From an uncultured Thiotrichaceae bacterium (GTDB lineage Bacteria; Pseudomonadota; Gammaproteobacteria; Thiotrichales; Thiotrichaceae): 42,171 bases of DNA. Each line of letters opens with the position of its first letter. The first letter of the stretch is position 1. The stretch lies in the NCBI GenBank assembly GCA_902727985.1, contig CACVAY010000027.1:1-42171 (forward strand), in the 5' to 3' direction. The translations under genes were made by a program, and so were the position numbers. Of this stretch, positions 18,695 to 28,357 are shown piece by piece. The notes below the pieces were generated by a model. It saw only the letters and a list, made by a program, of their open reading frames with translations, had not been told where the DNA came from and made no database searches.

Positions 18695-18895
18695 ATGATG
18701 AATTGGGAACAAGTAAAAGGAAACTGGACACAGCTACAAGGAAAGGTTAAAGAGCAATATGGAAAACTCACAGATGATGATCTCATGGAAATAGGCGGTC
18801 AAAAGGATGTACTGGTAGGTAAACTCCAGGAACGCTACGGAATGACTCTTGAAGAAGCTGAAGAGAAAGCAGAGAAAATGAATATTGACCTCTAG
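18695..18895 (+). CDS. CsbD-family stress-response protein
   Basis: 66 residues, the usual length, with the family pattern from the start: MNWEQVKGNWTQLQGKVKE, then a short acidic second half containing the GKLQERYG motif. These small helical proteins are induced by general or osmotic stress; their molecular role is not established. Two ATGs are adjacent (18695 and 18698), with GGAG seven bases before the first. A factor-independent terminator follows at 18954-18979. Confidence 0.95.
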   Translation: MMNWEQVKGNWTQLQGKVKEQYGKLTDDDLMEIGGQKDVLVGKLQERYGMTLEEAEEKAEKMNIDL

Positions 18896-18953
18896 CTGCT
18901 AATGATAACAACAACACAGATATTCAATGCTTGACTCATTACTACCCCTCTTA

Positions 18954-18979
18954 CCCTGCTATTTTAGCAGGGTTTTTTT
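18954..18979 (+). terminator. Rho-independent terminator after the csbD-like gene
   Basis: Stem CCCTGCTA/TAGCAGGG (18954-18961 and 18965-18972) with a 3-base loop, followed directly by seven T. It lies between convergent genes; a matching T-run for the minus strand is not present. Confidence 0.92.
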
Positions 18980-19124
18980 ATCATCAAGCTTATATATTTT
19001 CAGCAATCAGTAAAACTCAAAGAGTAGTGTTTTCATTTTCCAAGCGACGAGACAGCGCACTCACTCTATTAAACAAATTGCCACAACAAACAACTGTCCA
19101 TACCGCTAATGTTGATGAAGATAC

Positions 19125-20528
19125 TCACATTTCCTTAGGTGATTCCGAGTTTAGTAAGTTTTCTTGGCCATCTAGTTGTTGTTCTTCGGCTACTTTATTT
19201 TCAACTGTACGATCAACGCTAATATCGCGAACTGCATCAGTGTTCGTCACAGATGCTTTATGGGTAGCTTCTGAAACTTTAGAAGTTTCTAGCGTTTGGC
19301 TTTCAAGCACTTGTGGGAAATTGAAGCTCTGAACATCCTGAACCTTCAGTTTGTAAATCGGTTCTGGCATAACAATATTAGCAGCATCAAACGCTTGTTT
19401 CGTTTCTCGAATTGCCTCACTACGCACTTTAACAAGACTATAGTTTTCCTGATCTACCCATCCATATAAACGAATAAGTACATTAGAATCTCCAAGCTGG
19501 TCAATCATTACCGATGGTTTTGGCTCCTTCATCACACCAGAAATTTTACACAGAGTGTCTAACGCCAACGCTTGAACATTAAGCAAATCCTGATCAGTAT
19601 CCACACCCACCTCGAAATCAAAACGCCGTTCAGGATTACGGGTAAAATTGACAATAACAGATTTAAAGACCATGGAGTTTGGTATACGAATGTGGTTACC
19701 GTCGGGCGATATGAGAATGGTAGCGCGTGAGGTCAAGCGGGCAACATGCCCCACATGTCCATCAATATCGACAAGATCTTTTACTTCAAACGGATTACGT
19801 AGGCTAAGTAAAATACTTGCAATATAATTTTCTACCGTATCGCGCACCGCAAAACCCACTGCCAAACCGACAATACCCGCCGCTCCAAGGATTGTCCCGA
19901 TCAATGCTGTCGCATCCAGCAGTACCAGCGCGAGAATAATACCGATGATAATAAAAATGAGATGCGTGATTTGACCCAGTAGAGTCGCGATAAAGTAGTT
20001 GGGCGTTATTCGACGATAGAAGGCTTGCCGATCACTCATCCAGCCACCTATCCACCAGAATAATGAAAGCACAAGCATCGCAAGTATAAAGATGGGCAAT
20101 CCGGATAGTAGCTGTTGACCGAGTAAAGTAATTTTTTCGCCGGTATTTTGTAAACGGGTTTGAATTTTTCGATTAATGATTAGCTCGTTCTCGACCTCAA
20201 CGACACCTTCAACCTGACGCGCAAATTGCAAGGTTTTACTCTCGACACTTGCTGAGTCAACCTCACCTTGCAAGGTAACGACACCATTACTAACAACGAT
20301 CTTAACTTTATTCAACTCTTCCAGTTCGGAAAAAATTTCTTGCAGGCGCTTGCGAATATTACGATCATCCTGCGCTGAATTATTCGTTGTAATAACCTTC
20401 TCTGTGACAGCGGCAGACTCATCGCTCTTGCCTGTTATCAAGTCAGTAAGCTGGTCTGCTTTTATCGACACAGAAAGCGACAGCAAACAAAGCAACATAA
20501 AAAGTTTTAGCAACGCTGTTTTTTTCAT
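19125..20528 (-). CDS. MscS-family mechanosensitive channel with N-terminal BON domain
   Basis: 467 residues. A signal peptide (about 1-24, ending SIKA) leads into a periplasmic segment with a BON domain (about 55-118; VKIVVSNGVVTLQGEV). Membrane helices follow at about 140-165, 182-205 and the MscS pore helix (GTILGAAGIVGLAVGFAVRD, about 215-234). Then come the MscS beta domain (IRIPNSMVF) and a C-terminal alpha/beta domain. A variable, Ser/Glu-rich tail ends the protein. BON domains bind phospholipid or envelope surfaces, so this channel is likely tethered or tuned by the periplasm. ATG 20526-20528 is preceded by GGAAA. Confidence 0.92.
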   Translation of the reverse strand: MKKTALLKLFMLLCLLSLSVSIKADQLTDLITGKSDESAAVTEKVITTNNSAQDDRNIRKRLQEIFSELEELNKVKIVVSNGVVTLQGEVDSASVESKTLQFARQVEGVVEVENELIINRKIQTRLQNTGEKITLLGQQLLSGLPIFILAMLVLSLFWWIGGWMSDRQAFYRRITPNYFIATLLGQITHLIFIIIGIILALVLLDATALIGTILGAAGIVGLAVGFAVRDTVENYIASILLSLRNPFEVKDLVDIDGHVGHVARLTSRATILISPDGNHIRIPNSMVFKSVIVNFTRNPERRFDFEVGVDTDQDLLNVQALALDTLCKISGVMKEPKPSVMIDQLGDSNVLIRLYGWVDQENYSLVKVRSEAIRETKQAFDAANIVMPEPIYKLKVQDVQSFNFPQVLESQTLETSKVSEATHKASVTNTDAVRDISVDRTVENKVAEEQQLDGQENLLNSESPKEM

Positions 20529-20651
20529 TATTCATTTCCGTTTTTGTTCAATGAGCTGGCGATACCTCACTGGAACATACAAACGTCGCTCCAGGGATTG
20601 ACTAACATCAGCCTTGATCTTTTGTTTATTCAGCGTTTTTTCTGGATATCC

Positions 20652-20831
20652 TCAACCTCTCGGGCCAGCAAAAAGCCAGATAATAAATCCTAATACAGGT
20701 AATACGAGAATCAGCACGGTCCACAACACCTTGGCACCTGTTCCTGAGCTACTTTGTACAACCTTGATAATTGCCCAAACATTCAACACTAATATGACCA
20801 GACCAAACAGGCCACCTACTTCTATTCCCAT
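20652..20831 (-). CDS. Small membrane protein with PLDc_N-like domain
   Basis: 59 residues from ATG 20829-20831. The frame opens earlier (20864), but AAGGAG lies seven bases before the inner ATG, so the shorter product (MGIEVGGLFGLVILVLN...) is preferred. Two hydrophobic helices are joined by a short polar turn (SSSGTGAKVLWT), and the end reads LPVLGFIIWLFAGPRG. This is the pattern of the phospholipase D/cardiolipin synthase N-terminal domain found as a stand-alone peptide. No catalytic HKD motif is present. Function unknown; envelope stress is suggested by the neighbours. Confidence 0.85.
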   Translation of the reverse strand: MGIEVGGLFGLVILVLNVWAIIKVVQSSSGTGAKVLWTVLILVLPVLGFIIWLFAGPRG

Positions 20832-20882
20832 TCCTTTCTCCTTGTGGATGTAACTTCTTATCAATACTCTATAAAACGCTAA

Positions 20883-21207
20883 TTACTTCGTATCGCTATC
20901 TGACAGTTTAGTGCGTTCAGCAAACTCGTGCTGAGCTTCCTGAAAACGCCTGGGTGCATCGACATTACCTTCACCTTGGATGGTAGTTTCGAGCTCGATA
21001 CTACCGTCTGCCTTCAGCGTTATGTCATCAATCACGGTAGTAGCTTCTTCCGCGATAGAATTTGCTGAATCTGCTACGGCAGCCGTCCGCAATCTCGGTC
21101 GCAGGAATCGCTTCAACGTTCATAGCACTGGTATCTTCCTTTTCATTGCTGCATGCTGTTTAGCCAGTAACAAAAAGTAATACTGGGATTGCAAACTTAT
21201 AATTCAT
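20883..21207 (-). pseudogene. Broken small lipoprotein gene (nonsense codon plus frameshift)
   Basis: An ATG at 21205-21207, with AAAGG seven bases upstream, opens a lipoprotein signal: MNYKFAIPVLLFVTG, then TAA (21160-21162), then TACSNEKEDTS in the same frame. Reading that TAA as a one-base change from TTA (Leu) restores a standard LTAC lipobox. The frame then continues to about IPATEIADG and closes. One frame over, an open frame carries ADSANSIAEEATTVIDD to the stop at 20883, and joining the two gives a plausible continuous periplasmic protein. So I see one nonsense codon and one indel near 21075-21110. A 77-aa product from a TTG at 21116 is possible but lacks a ribosome site. Family not recognised. 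Confidence 0.65.
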
Positions 21208-21565
21208 CGTGAAACCTTTATCTGTTTATTGATAATAATTTTCAACATTATTTGACAAAATAGAGAGTAGTTTCTAAGCTGTCAACAAGACCACAAATCT
21301 CATAGTGGTAATTTTTTAAAACACTTTAAATAAAATTCATATTGCAAATATTCCTATTGAACAGGATTACCACACATGAACATAATATTGCAGAGCAGAC
21401 ATTTTTTTAGATAAATTTTTTATATTGCTAAAACATGTTGCTGGAATTTTTTTAATGATAGTACTTATTTAAATTTTTATACGACTATAAATCACCCGCA
21501 ATTTACCCCCATCATAAGTTGCGCTACACTTGGCGCTAATTCATCAAGCAAATAAGGACTTTTGG
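21208..21565. other. AT-rich intergenic region upstream of the DUF2254 gene
   Basis: About 360 bp with no supported gene. It contains the divergent upstream regions of the broken lipoprotein gene and the DUF2254 gene. Composition is strongly AT-rich with T and A runs. No clear inverted repeat or strong promoter box was found. Confidence 0.4.
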
Positions 21566-22924
21566 TTGAAAACACGTATCCTGCATTGGCTAGAAATAAT
21601 GAGTGCAACCTTTTGGCTCATTCCACTAGTCCTGCTCATCGCAGCGATTCTCCTCGCTTATGTCAACATCCATCTTGATAAGCTCCTCTTTTCAGAATCT
21701 CCGTTTTCTTTTCTTTTTTATTTCAACGATAAAGACAATATACGCACACTCTTAAGCCTCACAGGTGGGGCTATTTTGGGCGTAGCGGGGGTGACGTTCT
21801 CAATCACCATTGCATCACTGACCCTGGCATCACAGCAATTTGGCCCCAGATTACTACGTAATTTCATGCAGAATTATTTCAATCAGATTGTTATTGGGAT
21901 CTTTATTTCAACATTTCTGTATTCCGTACTGATTTTGCAATTCACAGATGCCATGGATGAAAAAAACTTTGTGCCCGTTATTTCAATGAGTACCTTACTT
22001 GCATTGATCATTCTGAATTTGCTAATTCTGGTCTTTTTTATTCATCATACTGCGGCCTCTATTCAGGCTGATACCGTGATTGACGATGTTTATCAGGAGC
22101 TGGAATCACGTTTGTACAAGTTGTTCCCCGATACGGGTGAAACAACAAGCCAACAGCCGACTGCACAGTTACCCGACGACCTGCAAAAACGCTTCGCCAA
22201 TGAAGGCCAGCCCGTTTGCGCACAATGCTCGGGCTATTTACAAGCTTTAGATCACAGTGCTTTACAAAGTTTTACCACCGAGCAAGATCTCACTTTACGC
22301 ATGAACTTTCGTCCAGGTGACTTCATTATCAAAGGATGTGAACTAGCTACCTGTCTAAGTCCCGAGAAGCTAGATGATGAGATCGCTACTACGTTAGATA
22401 ATGCCTTAATTGTCGGCAATAAAGCGACTGCGGAACAAGACGCAGAATACGCCATTCGGCAATTGGTTGAGATAGCATTACGCGCACTTTCTCCTGGTAT
22501 TAACGACCCATTTACCGCCATCAGCTGTATTAACAGGCTTGGTCAGGCAATCGCTTTTGTCGCCAAACGTGAATTTCCGAATCCTAATTACTTTGATGAT
22601 AATACCAAACTGCGGCTGCTCCTCGCCCCTTTAGACTTTGAGGGTATGGTTGAAGCGGCTTTCAACCAGATCCGGCAGAACACCTCTCATCATGTGGATA
22701 TCATTATCAGTTTGTTAGATACCTTTCAACATCTGGCCGTGCAAGTGCAAAATGAAGTTCAAGCTAAAGTCCTGCTGACACAGGTCGAGGCGATTCAGCA
22801 AACCTGTGTTACACATATTGAGGCGGAAATGGATAAAGCCGCCATCAACGAACGCTATGAGCACATTCAGGCAACCTTGAAAAGCCGCTTTCCCATAGCC
22901 ATTATGCATAGCAACAACGCCTAA
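21566..22924 (+). CDS. DUF2254 family membrane protein
   Basis: About 452 residues. I place the start at TTG 21566 because AAGGA lies eight bases before it; the frame also allows TTG 21530, which has no ribosome site. Four hydrophobic segments are visible near residues 15-38, 60-85, 105-130 and 140-165, followed by a long soluble domain. The DUF2254 pattern is seen in GVTFSITIASLTLASQQFGPR and in RALSPGINDPFTA. Function of the family is unknown. The next gene, persulfide dioxygenase, begins 42 nt downstream, so co-transcription is possible. Confidence 0.85.
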   Translation: MKTRILHWLEIMSATFWLIPLVLLIAAILLAYVNIHLDKLLFSESPFSFLFYFNDKDNIRTLLSLTGGAILGVAGVTFSITIASLTLASQQFGPRLLRNFMQNYFNQIVIGIFISTFLYSVLILQFTDAMDEKNFVPVISMSTLLALIILNLLILVFFIHHTAASIQADTVIDDVYQELESRLYKLFPDTGETTSQQPTAQLPDDLQKRFANEGQPVCAQCSGYLQALDHSALQSFTTEQDLTLRMNFRPGDFIIKGCELATCLSPEKLDDEIATTLDNALIVGNKATAEQDAEYAIRQLVEIALRALSPGINDPFTAISCINRLGQAIAFVAKREFPNPNYFDDNTKLRLLLAPLDFEGMVEAAFNQIRQNTSHHVDIIISLLDTFQHLAVQVQNEVQAKVLLTQVEAIQQTCVTHIEAEMDKAAINERYEHIQATLKSRFPIAIMHSNNA

Positions 22925-22966
22925 TATTCAAGGCATACTTATCACTAACACCGCAAGGAAATAAGA

Positions 22967-23758
22967 ATGATTTTTCGACAACTTTTTGAGGAAGACTCAA
23001 GCACCTACACCTATCTGCTAGCTTGTGAGGAGACGGGGGAGTGTGTGCTGATTGATCCTGTCATTGATACTGCCGAACGTGATTTAGCAACCTTAAATGA
23101 CTTGGGATTAAATCTGACCTATACGCTTGAAACCCATATCCATGCGGATCACCTAACGGGTGCGCTCAAACTCAAGGCATTGACTAACAGTCAAATTGTG
23201 GTTCCGGCAATGGATGAATTGCCCTGTGCCGATCTTGGTGTACAAGAGGGAACGGCGTTTAAAGTTGGGAATATCGAACTACACCCCTTATTCACACCAG
23301 GTCACACGGGTACTCACCATGCTTACCTGCTCGATAACGGCATGCAACATGTTTTGTTTACGGGTGATGCCTTGTTGATAGAAGCCTGTGGTCGAACTGA
23401 TTTTCAATCCGGTGATGCCGTGAAGCTTTATAAAAGCATTACCGAAAAATTCTTTACCCTTCCCGATGAAACGCTGGTCTATCCAGCTCACGATTATGAA
23501 GGCCGTCAGATTACCACGATTGGACAGGAGAAAAACCGCAACCCTCGAGTCGGTGATAACCGTCCACAGGATGAATTTGTCGATATTATGCATGGGCTTG
23601 ATCTACCGTACCCGCGCAAAATCGACTTTGCTGTGCCCGGAAATGAGTTGTGTGGCCAGTGCCCTGACGATGTTCCTGAAGAATACCGTGGTCCATGCGA
23701 CACTATTAGCTTGCCAATGACAGAAAAACGTCTGAGAAAATCTGGCGACCAAGGTTAA
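22967..23758 (+). CDS. Persulfide dioxygenase-like metallo-beta-lactamase fold enzyme (ETHE1 type)
   Basis: 263 residues. The metal site is clear: THIHADH (His57, His59, Asp61, His62), GHTGTHH (His113), TGDAL (Asp134) and PAHDY (His175). ETHE1-type enzymes use a mononuclear iron held by two His and one Asp (here probably His57, His113 and Asp134) to oxidise glutathione persulfide to sulfite. The short form without a fused rhodanese is present; the C-terminus has an extra Cys-containing segment (CGQCPDDVPEEYRGPC). AAGGAAAT precedes the ATG. Together with the rhodanese lipoprotein it suggests sulfane-sulfur turnover. Substrate is inferred from family. Confidence 0.88.
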   Translation: MIFRQLFEEDSSTYTYLLACEETGECVLIDPVIDTAERDLATLNDLGLNLTYTLETHIHADHLTGALKLKALTNSQIVVPAMDELPCADLGVQEGTAFKVGNIELHPLFTPGHTGTHHAYLLDNGMQHVLFTGDALLIEACGRTDFQSGDAVKLYKSITEKFFTLPDETLVYPAHDYEGRQITTIGQEKNRNPRVGDNRPQDEFVDIMHGLDLPYPRKIDFAVPGNELCGQCPDDVPEEYRGPCDTISLPMTEKRLRKSGDQG

Positions 23759-23865
23759 ATTTAGGGGTTATTTAACAAATTTACAGGTCAAAGCGATTTA
23801 ATCTATTTTTTTGATACCCTACACCAGTACAAATCTTATATTCGATATTTGAAGGAGACGCCATT

Positions 23866-24333
23866 ATGTCCACAACAATCACTCTCAACGGCAAAGACAC
23901 TGCTATTGATGCCTCACCAGATACGCCTTTGTTATGGGTATTACGCGATCATCTTGCATTAACGGGTACAAAGTATGGCTGTGGCATGGCTCAATGTGGC
24001 TCATGCACCGTTCATCTCGATGGCGTTGCGATACGCTCCTGTGTCACTCCCTTATCAGCAGTGGCAAGTAAAAAAGTAACCACGATCGAAGGGGTAGCCA
24101 CCAAGGAAGCGAAAGCGGTACAAGCAGCCTGGGATAAACTCGATGTTGTTCAGTGTGGTTATTGTCAGTCAGGTCAAATTATGTCGGCAGCGGCATTGTT
24201 AAGTACCAACCTCAACCCCGAAGATAGTGATATTGATGCCGCTATGTCTGGCAATATTTGTCGTTGTGCGACCTATGTTCGCATTCGTGCAGCTATAAAA
24301 GAAGCCGCTGCTGAATTGGGAGCGCAATCATGA
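23866..24333 (+). CDS. (2Fe-2S) subunit of a molybdenum hydroxylase (isoquinoline 1-oxidoreductase alpha type)
   Basis: 155 residues. It has a plant-type ferredoxin cluster (Cys39, Cys44, Cys47, Cys59) and a second all-helical cluster (Cys97, Cys100, Cys132, Cys134; GNICRC). This two-cluster layout is typical of the small subunit of xanthine-oxidase-family enzymes, passing electrons out of the Mo site. No signal peptide is present, so it is probably exported together with the Tat-bearing large subunit. GAAGGAGA lies seven bases before the ATG. Its stop overlaps the start of the large subunit (ATGA). Confidence 0.95.
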   Translation: MSTTITLNGKDTAIDASPDTPLLWVLRDHLALTGTKYGCGMAQCGSCTVHLDGVAIRSCVTPLSAVASKKVTTIEGVATKEAKAVQAAWDKLDVVQCGYCQSGQIMSAAALLSTNLNPEDSDIDAAMSGNICRCATYVRIRAAIKEAAAELGAQS

Positions 24334-26564
24334 AACATCTCTTTAGTCTTCTGGAAAATAACGATAGCTCTGATGCAAGTACCGTTGACTCTCAAGTCAA
24401 TCGACGAGATTTTCTAAAGTTTGTTGTGATTGGTGGTGCGGGTTTAACCTTGGGTTTATCACTGGATTCAGCGCATGCTGAAATGTCTGGTCCTGGTAAG
24501 ACTTCTGCTGATGAGAGCTTAACGAATGGGCAATTTGCACCGAATGCCTTTATTCGTATTGAGCCAGACAACACCGTGCATGTGATTATCAAGCACCTGG
24601 AAATGGGACAAGGTACCTTCACAGGGTTATCAACCTTAATCGCAGAGGAATTAGAAGCCGACTGGTCACAAATCAAACCCCATGCAGCTCCCGCCAACGC
24701 AGCACTGTACAATAATTTGTTATGGGGGCCTGCTCAGGGAACCGGTGGTAGCACGGCGATTGCCAATTCATTTGAGCAAATGCGCAAAGCGGGTGCGGCC
24801 GCAAAAATGATGTTAGTGGCAGCAGCTGCACAATTGTGGGATCTCCCAGCAGATGAGATTAGCGTAAGCCAAGGCGTGGTTAGCCACAAGGCTTCTGGAA
24901 AATCGGCCAGTTTTGGTGAATTAGCTGAGCTTGCTGCAAAACAGGATGTGCCTGAGCCAGAAGAGATCACCCTGAAAGACCCAAAAGATTTCGTGCTGAT
25001 TGGTAAGCGCATTCCGAGAAAAGATGGCGGCAAAACTGATGGAACAGCTATTTTTACCCAAGATATTAAATTAGATGGCATGCAGACAGCGGTAGTGACC
25101 CACTCTCCGCGCTTTGGCGGTAAAGTTAAAACCTTCAATGCGGACAAAGCCAGGAAAATGCCGGGGGTAACCGATGTTGTGCAAATCTCAACGGGCATCG
25201 TGGTATTGGCGACTGATTTCTGGAGCGCACAAAAAGCCCGCGAAACCTTAGACATTACTTGGGACAACAGTCAGGCAGCAACCGCGAGTAGTGAAGCATT
25301 ACTCACTGAATACAAAACACTAGCGAAAAAACCGGGCTTGCCCGCGAAAAAAACGGGGGATGCTGATCAGGCTTTCAAAAATGCCGCCAAGGTCATTGAA
25401 GCATCGTATGAATTCCCCTACCTCGCCCACGCTGCTATGGAGCCGTTAAACTGTGTTGCTCATTTTACTGGCGATAGCTGTGAAATGTGGTACGGCGCAC
25501 AAATTCACACCATGGATCAGGGGGCGGTTGCCGCCTTGCTCGACCTTAAGCCCGCCGCCGTTAAGATTAATACTTTGTACGCGGGTGGTAGTTTTGGTCG
25601 ACGAGGCAACCCGAAGTCAGATTATGTATTGGAAGCTGCAGAAATTGCCAAGGCTAAAAAAGGCACACCGATCAAATTGGTGTGGACGCGTGAAGATGAT
25701 ATGCGCGCTGGGTATTTTCGCCCCATGTACTATCACACGCTTAAAGCAGGCTTGGATAAGGACAATAAACTCGTGGCGTGGGAGCACCGCATCGTCGGTC
25801 AGTCCATTGCCAAGGGCTCAGCATTCGAGGGCATGATGGTGCAAAAAGGCGTTGATGTCACCTCGGTTGAAGGTGCGTCTAATTTACCCTATGACATTCC
25901 GAATATGCATGTTGAACTGCATACCACTGACCCTGGTGTGCCTATCCAATGGTGGCGGGCGGTTGGTTCTACGCACACGGCCTACTCCACAGAAACGTTT
26001 ATTGATGAGATCGCATCAGCAGCTAAAATCGACCCCATTGCGTTTCGACTAAAACTCTTGACAAATAAACCCCGTCATCATGGCGTGCTCAAACTGGCAG
26101 CAGAAAAAGCTGGCTGGGATAGCAAACTTCCCAAAGGTCGCAGCCGGGGTATTGCCGTACATGAATCTTTTAATAGTTATGTAGCGCAAGTTGCTGAAGT
26201 GTCTGTGCAAGATGATGGAAGCTATAAGGTTGAGCGTGTGGTATGCGCTGTCGATTGCGGTATTGCTGTCAATCCTGACATTGTAAAAGCACAGATGGAA
26301 GGTGGCATAGGATTTGGGCTAGCACCAACCTTGGTAAGCGAAATTACCATGGATAACGGCGCGGTCAAAGAGTCCAACTTCCATGACTACCAAGTGTTGC
26401 GAATGAACCAAATGCCCGATGTCGAGGTACACATTGTACCTTCCGCGCAAGCCCCCACTGGGGTAGGAGAACCTGCAACCCCGGTGATTGCGCCTGCTGT
26501 GGCCAACGCGTTATTCAATGCAACAGGTAAGCGTTATTACCGATTGCCTATTAAGAAGGCCTGA
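24330..26564 (+). CDS. Molybdopterin-binding subunit of a periplasmic aldehyde/isoquinoline oxidoreductase
   Basis: 744 residues. The N-terminus has a Tat-like signal (NRRDFLKF, Arg25-Arg26, then a hydrophobic stretch ending in AHA about residue 50). The rest is the large subunit of the IorB-like xanthine-oxidase family: AGGSFGRRG (Mo-cofactor segment), [20 protein letters not shown] and the C-terminal GVGEPATPV containing the catalytic Glu. No FAD subunit is encoded, as expected for IorAB enzymes that hand electrons to a cytochrome. No cytochrome subunit is adjacent either. The substrate could be an aldehyde or N-heterocycle. XdhC and a MocA-like gene follow, so the cofactor is probably the cytosine dinucleotide form. 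Confidence 0.93.
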   Translation: MKHLFSLLENNDSSDASTVDSQVNRRDFLKFVVIGGAGLTLGLSLDSAHAEMSGPGKTSADESLTNGQFAPNAFIRIEPDNTVHVIIKHLEMGQGTFTGLSTLIAEELEADWSQIKPHAAPANAALYNNLLWGPAQGTGGSTAIANSFEQMRKAGAAAKMMLVAAAAQLWDLPADEISVSQGVVSHKASGKSASFGELAELAAKQDVPEPEEITLKDPKDFVLIGKRIPRKDGGKTDGTAIFTQDIKLDGMQTAVVTHSPRFGGKVKTFNADKARKMPGVTDVVQISTGIVVLATDFWSAQKARETLDITWDNSQAATASSEALLTEYKTLAKKPGLPAKKTGDADQAFKNAAKVIEASYEFPYLAHAAMEPLNCVAHFTGDSCEMWYGAQIHTMDQGAVAALLDLKPAAVKINTLYAGGSFGRRGNPKSDYVLEAAEIAKAKKGTPIKLVWTREDDMRAGYFRPMYYHTLKAGLDKDNKLVAWEHRIVGQSIAKGSAFEGMMVQKGVDVTSVEGASNLPYDIPNMHVELHTTDPGVPIQWWRAVGSTHTAYSTETFIDEIASAAKIDPIAFRLKLLTNKPRHHGVLKLAAEKAGWDSKLPKGRSRGIAVHESFNSYVAQVAEVSVQDDGSYKVERVVCAVDCGIAVNPDIVKAQMEGGIGFGLAPTLVSEITMDNGAVKESNFHDYQVLRMNQMPDVEVHIVPSAQAPTGVGEPATPVIAPAVANALFNATGKRYYRLPIKKA

Positions 26565-26590
26565 TTCATTATTATAGGGGTGATCGATAA

Positions 26591-27679
26591 TTGGCTAATC
26601 AACTCGTACATTTATTAAACACATGGTTCTCACAACGCGACGAAACCGACTGGGTTCTGGGCACTATTTATAAAACCGAAGGTTCTTGCTACCGAAAAGC
26701 AGGCGCCATGATGTTGTTTGGTGGCGATGGTCAACAATACGGTCTATTGAGTGGCGGATGTCTGGAATCCGGTATTCGGCAACATGCGCAGCGCGTAATG
26801 CTCAATAAGCAATCCATGACAATCAGTTACGATGCCAGTGATGAAGAAGATTTAGCCTATCAACTTGGCATAGGTTGCGGAGGTATCGTACATATCTTGT
26901 TGCAACCTATTTCTGCTGCAAACCATTATCTCGAATTGCCAAAGGTCTATCAAGCTTTGCAGGATCGTGAGGCGATTGAATATCATCAGCTCATTGAGAA
27001 TACCGGTGAGGCGCAAGCCTACTGTGCCCTCGAAAACAAACGAACAGCCACTCATGCCCATGATGCCGATATTCCCTATGAAAATCAAAGCCCTGTCGGC
27101 CACAGCTGCTACCTGATTGATGATCAAAAAAATGCCTCGAACCAGCAATGGCTCATTAACAGCATACAAGCCGCACCGCATATCCTCGTCGTGGGAGGCG
27201 GTCTGGATGCTATTCCTGTCATCAATATCGCTAAAGAACTTGGCTGGGAAACGTCTTTGTGGGATCCAAGACCAGCGAATGCCCGTCCTGAGCATTTTAT
27301 GGCTGCCAGCCACGTATTAGATTGCACGTCTCATCACCTGATTGACTATGCGCTTGAGTATAAGGTCGATGGGGTTATTCTAATGAGCCATAATATTACA
27401 TTGGATGCTGATGCGCTTACCGTTTTATACAAAGCTAAGCCCGTTCACTATATGGCATTACTCGGGCCAGAATCTCGCCGAAAGAAAGTATTGAAAACAG
27501 CCAACTTATCCGAAACCGATTTAAAGATTCCTTTATCAGGTCCGGCAGGCTTGGATATTGGCGGGGAGCTCCCTGAGAGTATTGCACTGTCAATTATTGC
27601 CGAATGCCACGCCTGCTTGTTAAAAAAGCATGATGCAAACACACATAGCAAGACTGAAAAAACTGACGTAGCGGCATGA
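26591..27679 (+). CDS. XdhC/CoxI-family molybdenum cofactor insertion factor
   Basis: 362 residues. The N-terminal XdhC/CoxI segment (about 10-75; GSCYRKAGAMM and LSGGCLE) is followed by a Rossmann domain (about 198-340; ILVVGGGLDAIPV). XdhC proteins bind the Mo cofactor, promote its sulfuration and load it into the large subunit. The start is TTG 26591-26593 with AGGGG about ten bases upstream; no in-frame ATG is nearby. It lies 26 nt after the Mo subunit and overlaps the MocA-like gene by ATGA. Confidence 0.92.
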   Translation: MANQLVHLLNTWFSQRDETDWVLGTIYKTEGSCYRKAGAMMLFGGDGQQYGLLSGGCLESGIRQHAQRVMLNKQSMTISYDASDEEDLAYQLGIGCGGIVHILLQPISAANHYLELPKVYQALQDREAIEYHQLIENTGEAQAYCALENKRTATHAHDADIPYENQSPVGHSCYLIDDQKNASNQQWLINSIQAAPHILVVGGGLDAIPVINIAKELGWETSLWDPRPANARPEHFMAASHVLDCTSHHLIDYALEYKVDGVILMSHNITLDADALTVLYKAKPVHYMALLGPESRRKKVLKTANLSETDLKIPLSGPAGLDIGGELPESIALSIIAECHACLLKKHDANTHSKTEKTDVAA

Positions 27680-28308
27680 AACATCACATTGCTATACTCA
27701 TTATGGCAGCAGGCAAGGCTAGCCGTTTTGGGGCCTGTAAACAACTGCAACGCTTCGGTGATAGCAACATGCTGCAAAAGCTTGTTGATGAAGCAAATGC
27801 CATTTTTGATCCTGTAACTGCCCAGCATACCTTTGTGGTAACGGGTTGTTATCATCAGGCAATTTCAGAACGTATAGAACATGCTAATTTCATTTACAAC
27901 CCTCATTGGGAACGAGGCCTAGGAGCTTCAATCGCCTTTGGAGTCAGCGCGTTATCTGAAAATCAAGCAATCAAATACGATGGGCTTGTTATTGTGCTAG
28001 CCGATCAAATAGCGATTCATACCCAGCAGCTAACACCACTCCTGAGAAATTTCACGGGAGAGAATATCGTTTGCGCCTATTATGCAGGCACAAATGGCGT
28101 TCCCGCTTTGTTTCCACGTCGCTATTTCACACAGTTGCAAGCGCTAATGGGAGATAAAGGGGCCAAAAGACTGCTCAACCCAGAGAGTAAAAATACGCAG
28201 CTTGAGATAGTCAGTATAAGGATGCCGGAAGCGGGTGTTGATATTGATACTCCAGATGATTTTCGAGAACATATCGCTAAAGAAGACCCTATGCGTGATT
28301 TAGGCTGA
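27676..28308 (+). CDS. mocA: MobA-like nucleotidyltransferase, probable molybdopterin cytidylyltransferase
   Basis: 210 residues with the NTP-transferase fold: nucleotide-binding loop MAAGKASRFGACKQ (Gly13, Arg17, Gly19, Lys22), the metal segment VLADQ (Asp110), NGVPALFPRRY near 140 and a late DIDTPDDF. The LADQ and GVPALF segments fit MocA-like enzymes that make molybdopterin cytosine dinucleotide, the form used by xanthine-oxidase-family enzymes. Its start overlaps the XdhC stop. A MobA-type guanylyltransferase is less likely because of the operon partners. The gene symbol is by family and context. Confidence 0.82.
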   Translation: MKHHIAILIMAAGKASRFGACKQLQRFGDSNMLQKLVDEANAIFDPVTAQHTFVVTGCYHQAISERIEHANFIYNPHWERGLGASIAFGVSALSENQAIKYDGLVIVLADQIAIHTQQLTPLLRNFTGENIVCAYYAGTNGVPALFPRRYFTQLQALMGDKGAKRLLNPESKNTQLEIVSIRMPEAGVDIDTPDDFREHIAKEDPMRDLG

Positions 28309-28357
28309 GAAAAAAGTGTCGTTTTTTTCGAAGTAAGGCGTGATGGCTACTCTATCG

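Noticed and set aside
18931-19332. 133-aa plus-strand frame after the csbD-like gene
   Set aside because: It runs through the terminator and into the 3' end of the minus-strand BON-MscS gene, without a ribosome site.
21075-21162. Programmed recoding of the small lipoprotein gene
   Set aside because: I see no slippery heptamer, and a stop codon inside the lipobox plus a separate frame change is better explained by decay or error.
24734-25267. 177-aa minus-strand frame
   Set aside because: Antisense to the molybdenum subunit, with no family resemblance.
28309-28335. A-run and T-run pair after the MocA-like gene as terminator
   Set aside because: The possible stem is only A-T pairs and would be very weak; left out.
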